This document shows positions 1-6,050 of a DNA stretch of 6,681 nucleotides, one piece after another (the stretch's first letter is position 1; each line of letters begins with the position of its first letter). The stretch is from an uncultured Candidatus Melainabacteria bacterium (GTDB lineage Bacteria > Cyanobacteriota > Vampirovibrionia > Gastranaerophilales > Gastranaerophilaceae). Below the pieces are notes generated by a model that saw only the letters and a list, made by a program, of their open reading frames with translations, searched no databases and was not told the DNA's origin. Position numbers and translations under genes: made by a program. The DNA is taken from positions 1-6,681 of the forward strand of contig CAKVGS010000056.1 in assembly GCA_934747335.1 (NCBI GenBank), read 5' to 3'.

Positions 1-855
1 AAAGAAACTTTTATTGCTCAAGATAAAACAGAACAAGCAGAAGCAGCAGAAAAGAATTTTTCTAACATCAAAGGCAGCGCTTATCAAATTAATGCAGGAT
101 TGATTGATTATTCTAAAATAGATGGATATTATAGAAATGAAGAAGTTAACATAAAAAAGAAGGGCAAAGATGGTGCTAAATCAACTGCAATCAAACTATT
201 AAACGACTCGTTAAAAACACAATACCAAGAACAAATTACTAAAATGCTTCAAACACAAGGTATCAGTTTTGACAAGATAGAAACAGTTTTTGAAAATGTG
301 TTTAATAATAGTGCGCAAGAAGCTGCTAATGCTTGTGTCAACGGGAAAGAAGGTGGGATGTTTTCTCGCAGTAAATCTTGGTTTAATACTAAAGATTTAG
401 TTGATAAATTTACAGAAGTTTTTAACACTAATATCGCAAAAGCTATTGATGAAATGAACGCATCTAACAAAGATATGGATATAATTGACTTAGATTTCAC
501 ACAAGCAGGTAAAGATGAAAGTGGTGAAGCAATTATATCCTCAACAGGTAAAGATATGAGCACATATTATGCATCTGACAAAATTTTTAGGGGAACTAGT
601 AAAGCCAAAAAAATGATTGATAGAATGAAACCACAAATATTAACTAAGGCTCATGCTATGTGCGAAGCAAATGGTATCACATTTGAAGAAAAAGCATTTG
701 AAACAATATTTAATAACGCAAAAGCAATTGGAATAAACACAATGCACCAATTTATCGGTAGGACAAAAACAATTTTAAACACATTCACAGAAAACTTCAA
801 AACCAACTACACTACTTGGGTTGAAACAGAAGCAAATAAAACCAAAAAGAAATAA
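1..855 (+). CDS. Unrecognised protein with duplicated helical domain (5'-partial)
   Basis: The reading frame is open from the first base of the window to the TAA at 853-855, giving 284 visible residues; the real start lies upstream. A TTG at 100 could serve as a start codon, but nothing supports it and the 33 codons before it read as normal protein. I do not recognise the family. The protein is rich in Lys, Asn, Glu and Thr, with no signal peptide or membrane segment in the visible part, so it looks soluble and mainly helical. It contains two related blocks, at about residues 71-152 and 209-279. Each has a GISF/GITF motif (87-90, 225-228), then ETVFENVFNN or ETIFNN (94-103, 234-239), then a helix ending in F-T-E-x-F-x-T-N. 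The acidic linker between them (about 153-208) contains an NKDMDIIDLDF stretch. A factor-independent terminator follows directly, so this is the last gene of its transcript. No function is assigned. Confidence 0.8.
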   Translation, partial: KETFIAQDKTEQAEAAEKNFSNIKGSAYQINAGLIDYSKIDGYYRNEEVNIKKKGKDGAKSTAIKLLNDSLKTQYQEQITKMLQTQGISFDKIETVFENVFNNSAQEAANACVNGKEGGMFSRSKSWFNTKDLVDKFTEVFNTNIAKAIDEMNASNKDMDIIDLDFTQAGKDESGEAIISSTGKDMSTYYASDKIFRGTSKAKKMIDRMKPQILTKAHAMCEANGITFEEKAFETIFNNAKAIGINTMHQFIGRTKTILNTFTENFKTNYTTWVETEANKTKKK

Positions 856-876
856 TAGATTTAATCTGATTGATTG

Positions 877-912
877 TCGGTCGAGGTTGAAAATCTCGAT
901 CGATTTTGTTTT
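877..912 (+). terminator. Factor-independent terminator after the first gene
   Basis: Bases 877-888 pair with 892-903 in a 12-bp stem that includes two G-U pairs and has a GAA loop. TTTTGTTTT follows immediately at 904-912. The hairpin begins 21 bases after the stop codon at 855, as expected for termination of the upstream gene. Confidence 0.8.
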
Positions 913-943
913 GAAAAGTTTTAAATCAATGTCACCCTCATTT

Positions 944-1051
944 AAAAAGCCGGATTGCATCAGGCTAATCGCCTTTGCAATGACGTAGCGTGAAACTAAC
1001 CGTCGGGCGTTATTGTGAGGTGCGATTAGCACCGAAACAATCCAGCTTTTT
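944..1051. repeat. Long imperfect palindrome, dispersed intergenic repeat type
   Basis: The two arms are inverted imperfect copies of each other. Bases 944-957 pair with 1038-1051 (13 of 14), 964-972 with 1022-1030 (9 of 9, GCTAATCGC with GCGATTAGC), and 978-985 with 1008-1015 (one G-U). A 22-base apical loop spans 986-1007. Each arm, read outward from the centre, has the form CGTyATTG...GCGATTAGC...CAATCC. This resembles a CGTCATTGCGAG...CAATCC intergenic repeat that I recall from many unrelated bacteria. The right arm ends in six Ts (1047-1052) and the left arm begins with five As, so the RNA hairpin could also stop transcription in either direction. It may be a non-autonomous mobile element (MITE-like) remnant or a structured RNA element. 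I saw no clear target-site duplication. Confidence 0.65.
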
Positions 1052-1098
1052 TGTAACTGGTTTTATTTATTAATATTTAGTTCTGAAATACAAAGACG

Positions 1099-1232
1099 CC
1101 CCCTCACCCTAGCCCTCTCCCTCGGAGAGGGAATGACCTAAAGTCGTTCGATTAATGTTGCGTTAAATTAAAAAGAATCGAACGACTTTAGTCCCCTCCC
1201 TCGGGGGAGGGTGTCCGGAGGACGGGAGAGGG
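1099..1232. repeat. Second palindromic element, GC-rich flanks
   Basis: A perfect 15-bp inverted repeat (1139-1153 with 1176-1190, TAAAGTCGTTCGATT) encloses a 22-base AT-rich centre. Outside it, each side carries a C-rich/G-rich hairpin: 1113-1120 with 1124-1131 on the left (CCCTCTCC/GGAGAGGG), and 1194-1200 with 1205-1211 on the right (CCCTCCC/GGGAGGG). Further out, CCCTCTCCC at 1113-1121 can also pair with GGGAGAGGG at 1224-1232. The halves align as imperfect terminal inverted repeats of about 40-50 bases. The base composition differs sharply from the AT-rich surroundings, which suggests an inserted element. C-rich runs like the left edge are, from memory, common in intergenic repeats of many bacteria. 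No reading frame or transposase lies inside. Confidence 0.65.
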
Positions 1233-1315
1233 TATTATTAACTTAAAAAACAAATTGTTACAATTATTTACCCGAAAGCACCCTTGTTTATTATATTATA
1301 GAATAGTACGAGAAA

Positions 1316-1322
1316 AAGGAGG
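1316..1322 (+). promoter_or_regulatory. Ribosome binding site that sets the permease start
   Basis: AAGGAGG lies 4 bases before the ATG at 1327. It is the strongest Shine-Dalgarno site in the window and argues against an in-frame start further upstream (codon at 1255), whose extra 24 residues are polar and unlike the family. Confidence 0.85.
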
Positions 1323-1326
1323 AAAG

Positions 1327-2652
1327 ATGGAAGGTTTAATGAGCTTGATACATTCGCATGCGATTCCTGTATCAGCAGCTATACTTCTAGTCGCTTATGT
1401 GTTTATTGCGACAGAAAAAATACCTAAAGTTACGGTTGCTCTTTTAGGCGCAGCTTTGACTTTGATTTTAGGACTTTTAGGTCAAGACAAGTTAGTAAAC
1501 GGTGAATTCGATTTAGGTTACTTTATTAACTTTGTTGATTTTAACGTAATATTCTTGCTTGTTTCAATGATGATTATTGTATCAATTGCAACAAGAAGCG
1601 GTATGTTCAACTGGATTGCAAACGAAATGTTGAAGATGACAAAGGGTAAACCAAAACTTATTTTGGTATCTTTAGCATTCTTTACTGCATTCGTTTCAGC
1701 ATTCTTGGATAACGTTACAACAGTTATTTTGATTATGCCTGTAACTTTTGTTATTGCAAAAGAATTGGATATCAACCCAATTCCATTTTTAATTACAGAA
1801 ATTTTAGCATCAAACATTGGTGGTACGGCTACTTTAATCGGTGATCCGCCAAACATTATCATTGGTAGTGCAGCAGGTCTTTCATTTATGGCGTTCATAA
1901 AAGAATTGACAGGTATTGTACTTGCTATTTTGATTGTTAACGTTGGAATTTTAGCATTCATCTTCAGAAAACAACTTGTAGCCTCTCAAGAAAAAATGGA
2001 CAAAGTTGCTAAGTTAGACAACTCAAAAACAATTACTGACAAAGCTCTAATGCTTCGCTCAGGCATCGTGTTATTGCTTGTTATCATCGGCTTTATGTTA
2101 CACGATATTACACACATCCAAACTTGTGTAACAGCTATGGCAGGTGCAGCATTCTTGTTATTATTTGAAAAACCGCAAAAAATCTTCAATGAAGTTGAAT
2201 GGAACACAATCTTCTTCTTCATCGGCTTGTTCATCATTATCGGTGGTTTGGAACACGCAGGCGGTATCAAATTAATGTCAGAATGGTTGCTTAATGTAAC
2301 TCATGGTTCACAAAAAGCTACTGCAATGATTATTCTTTGGGCTTCAGGTATTTTATCAGGTATTATTGATAATATTCCTTACACAGCAACAATGTCACCA
2401 TTGTTGGTTGAAGTTCAAAAGGTTATGGGTGGTGATTACACATTCCCACTTTGGTGGTGCTTATCTCTAGGCGCTTGCTTGGGTGGAAACATGACAATTA
2501 TTGGCGCAGCTGCAAACGTTATTGTATCAGAAACAGCTGCTTCAACAGGACATCCGATTAAGTTCATGTATTTCTTAAAATACGGTGTTTTAATAACATT
2601 AACATCATTGATTATGAGTACAGCTTATATTTGGTTGAGATTTTTAACCTAG
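1327..2652 (+). CDS. ArsB/NhaD-type ion transporter superfamily permease
   Basis: This is a 441-residue inner-membrane protein with about 11-13 hydrophobic segments (for example 12-28, 35-52, 70-89, 111-147, 194-213, 245-261, 266-280, 292-312, 331-359, 374-400 and 419-437). It carries the signatures of the ArsB/NhaD/SLC13-like ion transporter superfamily. The first half has FLDNVTTV (D128, N129) and SNIGGTATLIGDPPN (162-176). The second half has the matching pseudo-repeat IIDNIPYTATMSP (346-358; D348, N349) and GACLGGNMTIIGAAANVI (383-399). These paired re-entrant segments form the substrate pathway in the superfamily. Substrates of relatives include Na+/H+, arsenite and di- or tricarboxylates; the sequence alone does not decide which applies here. 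No arsenic-resistance gene or transport partner is adjacent. Length is usual for the family. The gene is alone on its transcript, between the palindromic elements and a strong terminator, and it converges on the dgkA operon. Confidence 0.88.
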   Translation: MEGLMSLIHSHAIPVSAAILLVAYVFIATEKIPKVTVALLGAALTLILGLLGQDKLVNGEFDLGYFINFVDFNVIFLLVSMMIIVSIATRSGMFNWIANEMLKMTKGKPKLILVSLAFFTAFVSAFLDNVTTVILIMPVTFVIAKELDINPIPFLITEILASNIGGTATLIGDPPNIIIGSAAGLSFMAFIKELTGIVLAILIVNVGILAFIFRKQLVASQEKMDKVAKLDNSKTITDKALMLRSGIVLLLVIIGFMLHDITHIQTCVTAMAGAAFLLLFEKPQKIFNEVEWNTIFFFIGLFIIIGGLEHAGGIKLMSEWLLNVTHGSQKATAMIILWASGILSGIIDNIPYTATMSPLLVEVQKVMGGDYTFPLWWCLSLGACLGGNMTIIGAAANVIVSETAASTGHPIKFMYFLKYGVLITLTSLIMSTAYIWLRFLT

Positions 2653-2672
2653 TTTTAAAGATGAGGGTGACG

Positions 2673-2710
2673 AAACGGCAGTTTGCATTTGCAAACTGCC
2701 GTTTTATTTT
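2673..2710 (+). terminator. Terminator of the permease gene
   Basis: A perfect 15-bp stem (2673-2687 AAACGGCAGTTTGCA with 2690-2704) closes around a 2-base TT, in practice a loop of about 4 bases. The T-rich tail TTTTATTTT runs from 2702 to 2710, overlapping the end of the stem. It lies 20 bases after the permease stop. On the opposite strand the same hairpin is followed only by TTTCG, so it could stop leftward transcripts from dgkA, but less efficiently. Confidence 0.9.
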
Positions 2711-2740
2711 CTAAAAAACATTTTAATACTTAAATACAAT

Positions 2741-3109
2741 TTAAAAGAATAACTTATTTCCAAACAATACAAGTCCGACAAGCACACTGATAAAAGATGC
2801 GAACATAACTGCACCTGCGGAAATATCTTTTGCCATTCCGACCATTCTTGAATACTTGTTGTGATAAATTGAATCAAGTGTAAACTCAATCGCAGTGTTA
2901 AGCATTTCTGCCACAATTACAAGTCCGATTACAAATAGAAGCAAGCAGAATTCTATCGCAGAGAACTTAAGAAACAACGCCATAAATACAACAAACGTGG
3001 CTATTGCCACATGAATTCTTATATTCATTTCGCTTTTTAATACAAGTCTAAATCCTTTTCTTGCATTCTTAAACGTATTATTAAATCCTTGTGCCTTAAA
3101 TTTTGTCAT
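2741..3109 (-). CDS. dgkA: DgkA-family diacylglycerol/undecaprenol kinase
   Basis: This small integral-membrane lipid kinase has 122 residues, the usual length. It phosphorylates diacylglycerol or undecaprenol with ATP, recycling lipids or the cell-wall carrier. Three membrane segments lie at about 33-48, 52-68 and 97-116. The family signature AEMLNTAIE (67-75) is present, with E68, N71, E75 and D79, followed by K94-D95 (AKDISAGA). E28 lies in the N-terminal amphipathic region. These match the conserved acidic and polar residues of the trimeric DgkA active site. Which lipid is used cannot be read from the sequence; Gram-positive-type members next to ybeY are usually undecaprenol kinases. I start at the ATG at 3109 because GGAGAG lies 8 bases upstream. 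An in-frame TTG at 3115 would be only 2 bases from that site. The start overlaps the end of ybeY by 14 bases, suggesting coupled translation. This is the last gene of the leftward operon. Confidence 0.9.
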   Translation of the reverse strand: MTKFKAQGFNNTFKNARKGFRLVLKSEMNIRIHVAIATFVVFMALFLKFSAIEFCLLLFVIGLVIVAEMLNTAIEFTLDSIYHNKYSRMVGMAKDISAGAVMFASFISVLVGLVLFGNKLFF

Positions 3110-3605
3110 ACTCAATACTCTCCAAAGCCCTGCGCTGTTCCGCTATAACAAAATTATATTCTTCTTCACTCTGATGGTCAAACCCTAAAAGATGCATTAG
3201 ACCGTGACTAATCAAGAAAAATAATTCTTGCTCTTTATTTTTTGAATAGCTGATATCGCGGTTTACGCCTTCTATCACTTTATCTAAAGCAATTACAATT
3301 TCTCCTAAATTAATTTCGCCATCAAAAATAAAACTATTTTCGTCGTCTGCAAAAATTGCAAAAGTAATAATGTCCGCAGGATAATCTTTGTTTCTATAAT
3401 CTCTATTGTATTCGTGCGTTTTTTCGGAATCACATAACACGATATCAAGAGTAATTGTAGAATATTCGCGATTATTCAAACAACTTTTTTCTTTAAGTTC
3501 GGAAATATAAAATTCCAACAATTTGCGAGTTTTTTCAATTATATCTTTTTCATCAGGCTTCCAACCTTCAAAAATATTTTCAGTAAAAATATTAATTGTT
3601 GTCAT
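3096..3605 (-). CDS. ybeY: Endoribonuclease YbeY
   Basis: This is a single-strand-specific, metal-dependent endoribonuclease for 16S rRNA 3' processing and 70S ribosome quality control, acting in the cytoplasm. At 169 residues it is slightly longer than typical (about 155-160), mostly through its N-terminal part. The diagnostic zinc motif HGLMHLLGFDH is present with ligands H134, H138 and H144. The upstream family block NRDYRNKDYPADIITF (67-82) contains the conserved Arg (R71) and Asp (D78); PAD replaces the more usual PTD. The ATG overlaps the end of pgpH by 14 bases, and the stop overlaps dgkA by 14 bases. A purine-rich stretch (TTGGAAAAG) inside pgpH can act as the ribosome binding site. 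The pgpH-ybeY-dgkA order is the conserved one, which supports the call. Confidence 0.95.
   Translation of the reverse strand: MTTINIFTENIFEGWKPDEKDIIEKTRKLLEFYISELKEKSCLNNREYSTITLDIVLCDSEKTHEYNRDYRNKDYPADIITFAIFADDENSFIFDGEINLGEIVIALDKVIEGVNRDISYSKNKEQELFFLISHGLMHLLGFDHQSEEEYNFVIAEQRRALESIEYDKI
3118..3123 (-). promoter_or_regulatory. Ribosome binding site that sets the dgkA start
   Basis: GGAGAG (read on the minus strand) lies within the last codons of ybeY, 8 bases before the ATG at 3109. It favours this ATG over the TTG two codons earlier. Confidence 0.7.
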
Positions 3606-5772
3606 TCTTTTTCTTTTCCAATTCTTTTAATTTGGCATCTAAGTCTTTATCAAGAGCAGGCATTGCAGGTTTTACAATGTCGTGGCTCAATTTATTGCTT
3701 TTATCCAATTCTTGAACCAAATCATTATGATATTTAATTCTCTTGTGGTGCATACCTCTAAGCATTCTAGAGAAAGTTTCCGCAATAGTTTTCAAATCCT
3801 TCAAAGTAAGCGGAGAATCAGAAAGCTGACCGTCATTAAGTCTTTCTTTGATAATTTTATCAATAATAGCGTCAATTTCTTCGTTAGAAGGATTTTTAGC
3901 CGCACGAACGGCTGACTCGACAGCATCCGCAATCATAAGAATTGCAGTTTCTTTCATATTCGGCTTTGGCCCCGGATAACGGAATTGTTCTTCATTAACG
4001 TTTTCCGCACCTTCTTCTTTTAATGCTTCATTATAGAAATAACTTACAAGACTTGTGCCATGGTGTTGCAAGATAAAGTTATTGATTATTTGCGGAAGAT
4101 GTGCATCTTTTGCTAATTCTACACCATCTTTAGGGTGCGCTGTGATAAGCATTTTACTAAATCTTGGAGTGCAAGATTTGTGAGGGTTTTCAATACCGTA
4201 GAATGATTGGTTTTCTACGAAAAACATCGGTCTTAAAAGTTTTCCGATATCATGATACATTGCCCCGACTCTTGCTAAAACTGGATTCGCACCAATTGCT
4301 TCTGCTGCATTTTCACATAAATGAGAAACAGTTAAACTGTGATTGAATGTTCCGGGAGCATCGTTCATAAGTTTTCTAAGCAACGGTTGGTTATGATCTG
4401 CAAGTTCTGCCAAACCGTATGGAGTCATAACTCTAAATACGTTTTCAATAATCGGTAAAATACCAAGCAAAATAATACCACTTATTACAAAACAATTAAT
4501 TACAATATATCCTAAATCTTGGAAAATCAACATGTTATCAATGTCCATCATATATTTTTCCAAGAAATAAATTCCGCCAACAATCAAAACCCCTGCTAAA
4601 GAAATTTTAGCACTCGTAATTAACAAATCCGAACGTTTTGAGAATTTTAGTTTTGAAACTGCAGTCATAACAACCGTATTCAAAAGCATAAACGCAACAA
4701 CAACTTCAATATTCCAATGCATACCGATTGAAATCAAGGCAAGTAAAATAGTTGATGCAAAAAATGCGTTTCTCGGAGTTGTAAAAATTGAAAGCAAAAT
4801 TGTATATGCAGGTATTGGAATTATATAAGGCGAAAAACCTGTTGGCAATACAGCTGAAACTAAAGCCGTAAACAATGTAAACGACGACATTATGAGCATG
4901 TATTTTGCATTAAAATATTGTTTTTCAAAATTCTTTTCATATTGTAAAAATACAAAAGTGAAAAATGCTATTAAAATATAAAATCCGATAATTCCGCCAT
5001 AATTAACTTCTAAAACATTATAACCTGCGGCTCTTAAAGCATCACGTTTAAGCTTTGTTACAGGTTCACCTTCGAACACAATCTTTTGACCTTTTTTGAA
5101 AACTACTTCATAAGGTTTTACTGCGTTTTGTGCATTCTTTTTGGCGATTTCCGTTGCAAATTCATCAACTACAAGGTTTGGCACAATAATTTGGTTCAAA
5201 ATTCCTGCAATTAGAGTTCCTTGATAACGCGGAACGTTATTTGGTAAATTTCTTCTGATTATTGCAGTAACGTTATTATTATCAAAATCTTTCGCTGAAA
5301 TTCCAACATTAAGAACAGATGTCAAAGTGATTTTCGATTTATCAAAAACAGATTGTAAATCATCGTCATTCGCTTTTAAAAGAAATTCAATCAAACCTTT
5401 TTTGCCTGATTCATCAAACAAAACATTTAATTCATCTTTTTTAACGTCTTCCGATACATTTTTTTCTCTGATTTTTTTAACCGAATTTTGCAAAGTCAAA
5501 AGGCTTGTCGTAATAAATTCGTCTTCTGCTTGAGTCAAAATCGGCTCAACATTCTGCGCAACTTCTTTTTTGTGCTGTTCGGTTTTCTTTGTATCAATAA
5601 CCTTAATATCTTTTTGCGCAACGATATCTCGTTTGCTTATACCGTTTTCAATTACTTTTTGAAAAAAGTAGTTTTGAGAAGATATTGTAACCGTCATCAA
5701 AAACGTAAATACAATAAAACACATTACATTTCTAAATGTTTTTGATGATATAAAATCTAAAAATTTTGTCAT
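3592..5772 (-). CDS. pgpH: PgpH-type 7TM-HD cyclic di-AMP phosphodiesterase
   Basis: This 726-residue membrane protein hydrolyses the second messenger c-di-AMP to pApA in characterised relatives. Order of parts: one N-terminal membrane helix (about 17-32), a large extracytoplasmic 7TM-HDED-type domain (about 40-255), seven membrane segments (about 260-277, 291-310, 315-330, 336-350, 355-372, 384-404 and 421-442), then a cytoplasmic HD domain. HD residues visible are H478 (TFNHSL), H507-D508 in MYHDIGK, H546 (ITAHPKDG), H570-H571 (QHHGTSLVSYFY) and D616 (MIADAVES), so the metal site looks intact. The tail is a charged Lys/Glu-rich segment. Length fits the family (about 700-730). I start at the ATG at 5772, preceded by AAGGAT, because the upstream in-frame codon at 5862 would add 30 residues unlike the family and run into the zinc-ribbon gene. 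The stop overlaps ybeY by 14 bases, as in the conserved pgpH-ybeY pair. Confidence 0.93.
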   Translation of the reverse strand: MTKFLDFISSKTFRNVMCFIVFTFLMTVTISSQNYFFQKVIENGISKRDIVAQKDIKVIDTKKTEQHKKEVAQNVEPILTQAEDEFITTSLLTLQNSVKKIREKNVSEDVKKDELNVLFDESGKKGLIEFLLKANDDDLQSVFDKSKITLTSVLNVGISAKDFDNNNVTAIIRRNLPNNVPRYQGTLIAGILNQIIVPNLVVDEFATEIAKKNAQNAVKPYEVVFKKGQKIVFEGEPVTKLKRDALRAAGYNVLEVNYGGIIGFYILIAFFTFVFLQYEKNFEKQYFNAKYMLIMSSFTLFTALVSAVLPTGFSPYIIPIPAYTILLSIFTTPRNAFFASTILLALISIGMHWNIEVVVAFMLLNTVVMTAVSKLKFSKRSDLLITSAKISLAGVLIVGGIYFLEKYMMDIDNMLIFQDLGYIVINCFVISGIILLGILPIIENVFRVMTPYGLAELADHNQPLLRKLMNDAPGTFNHSLTVSHLCENAAEAIGANPVLARVGAMYHDIGKLLRPMFFVENQSFYGIENPHKSCTPRFSKMLITAHPKDGVELAKDAHLPQIINNFILQHHGTSLVSYFYNEALKEEGAENVNEEQFRYPGPKPNMKETAILMIADAVESAVRAAKNPSNEEIDAIIDKIIKERLNDGQLSDSPLTLKDLKTIAETFSRMLRGMHHKRIKYHNDLVQELDKSNKLSHDIVKPAMPALDKDLDAKLKELEKKKNDNN

Positions 5773-5782
5773 ATATTGATTT

Positions 5783-5788
5783 ATCCTT
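5783..5788 (-). promoter_or_regulatory. Ribosome binding site that sets the pgpH start
   Basis: AAGGAT on the minus strand lies 10 bases before the ATG at 5772, in the 38-base gap after the zinc-ribbon gene. It supports the shorter, 726-residue form of PgpH. Confidence 0.6.
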
Positions 5789-5810
5789 ATAATTGGAAAA
5801 ACAAACTGCC

Positions 5811-6032
5811 TTAACCTGCTTGTCCCTTTCTCTCTTTTACTACAAAACCACATTTTGTACAAGCCAAAACAGTACCTGTACTATCTACCGGCATAAAATT
5901 ATGATTGCAAGTTAAAGCCTCGTCTTCTTCAGGCTTTGCAATATCTTTTGCCGCATAAATATTGTTGGGGTTTGCCCCATCTCCTCGCTTATTTTTATTA
6001 AGCCATTTTATAAAAAGTTCTACTATATACAT
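5811..6032 (-). CDS. Small zinc-ribbon protein, function unknown
   Basis: The predicted protein has 73 residues. A short hydrophobic or amphipathic N-terminal helix (YIVELFIKWL, 2-11) is followed by a basic patch, a polar linker, and a C-terminal single zinc ribbon: C42-x-H44 then C58-x2-C61 (ALTCNHNFMPVDSTG...LACTKCGFVV). The four residues fit one zinc site. The ribbon ends in a basic tail. It starts 18 bases after the cdd stop and ends 38 bases before pgpH, so it is co-transcribed with them. An in-frame TAG lies three codons before the ATG, so this ATG is the earliest possible one; no Shine-Dalgarno site is visible, suggesting coupling to cdd translation. I recall similar short proteins from Melainabacteria-like genomes, but no function. 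Possible roles are nucleic-acid or protein binding near the membrane; this is inference. Confidence 0.78.
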   Translation of the reverse strand: MYIVELFIKWLNKNKRGDGANPNNIYAAKDIAKPEEDEALTCNHNFMPVDSTGTVLACTKCGFVVKERKGQAG

Positions 6033-6050
6033 GATAGGCTAAATTGGCGA

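Larger units (their letters stand above)
856..1326. other. Gene-free intergenic stretch, about 470 bases
   Basis: This stretch holds the terminator of the first gene (877-912), two separate palindromic elements (944-1051 and about 1099-1232), and the leader of the permease gene with its ribosome binding site at 1316-1322. No open frame here looks like protein. The AT-rich part at 1233-1326 should contain the permease promoter. TATATT or TATTAT (1292-1299) could be a -10 box, but no good -35 box lies at the proper distance, so I do not call a promoter. No tRNA or recognised riboswitch is visible. Confidence 0.7.

Noticed and set aside
249..563. Minus-strand open frame of 104 codons
   Set aside because: Antisense shadow of the first gene, with no start signal.
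100..855. TTG at 100 as the start of the first gene
   Set aside because: The same frame is open back to base 1 with normal codon content and there is no ribosome binding site before the TTG, so the gene is truncated by the window edge.
775..1032. Minus-strand open frame of 85 codons
   Set aside because: It runs through the 3' end of the first gene, its terminator and the first palindrome; no family likeness or ribosome binding site.
944..1232. CRISPR array or direct repeats
   Set aside because: The repeats here are inverted arms of two unrelated palindromes, not regularly spaced direct repeats, and no cas gene is present.
1255..1326. Upstream extension of the permease by 24 residues
   Set aside because: The strong ribosome binding site at 1316-1322 points to the ATG at 1327 and the extension is unlike the family.
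1518..1961. Minus-strand open frame of 147 codons
   Set aside because: It is antisense to the well-conserved permease and arises from its codon bias; it resembles no protein family.
1327..2652. Functional link between the permease and PgpH (c-di-AMP control of ion transport)
   Set aside because: c-di-AMP does control ion transport in known systems, but these genes are convergent, separated by a terminator, and the permease shows no recognisable c-di-AMP binding domain.
5773..5862. Upstream extension of PgpH by 30 residues
   Set aside because: It would overlap the zinc-ribbon gene by 52 bases, and AAGGAT before the ATG at 5772 marks the better start.
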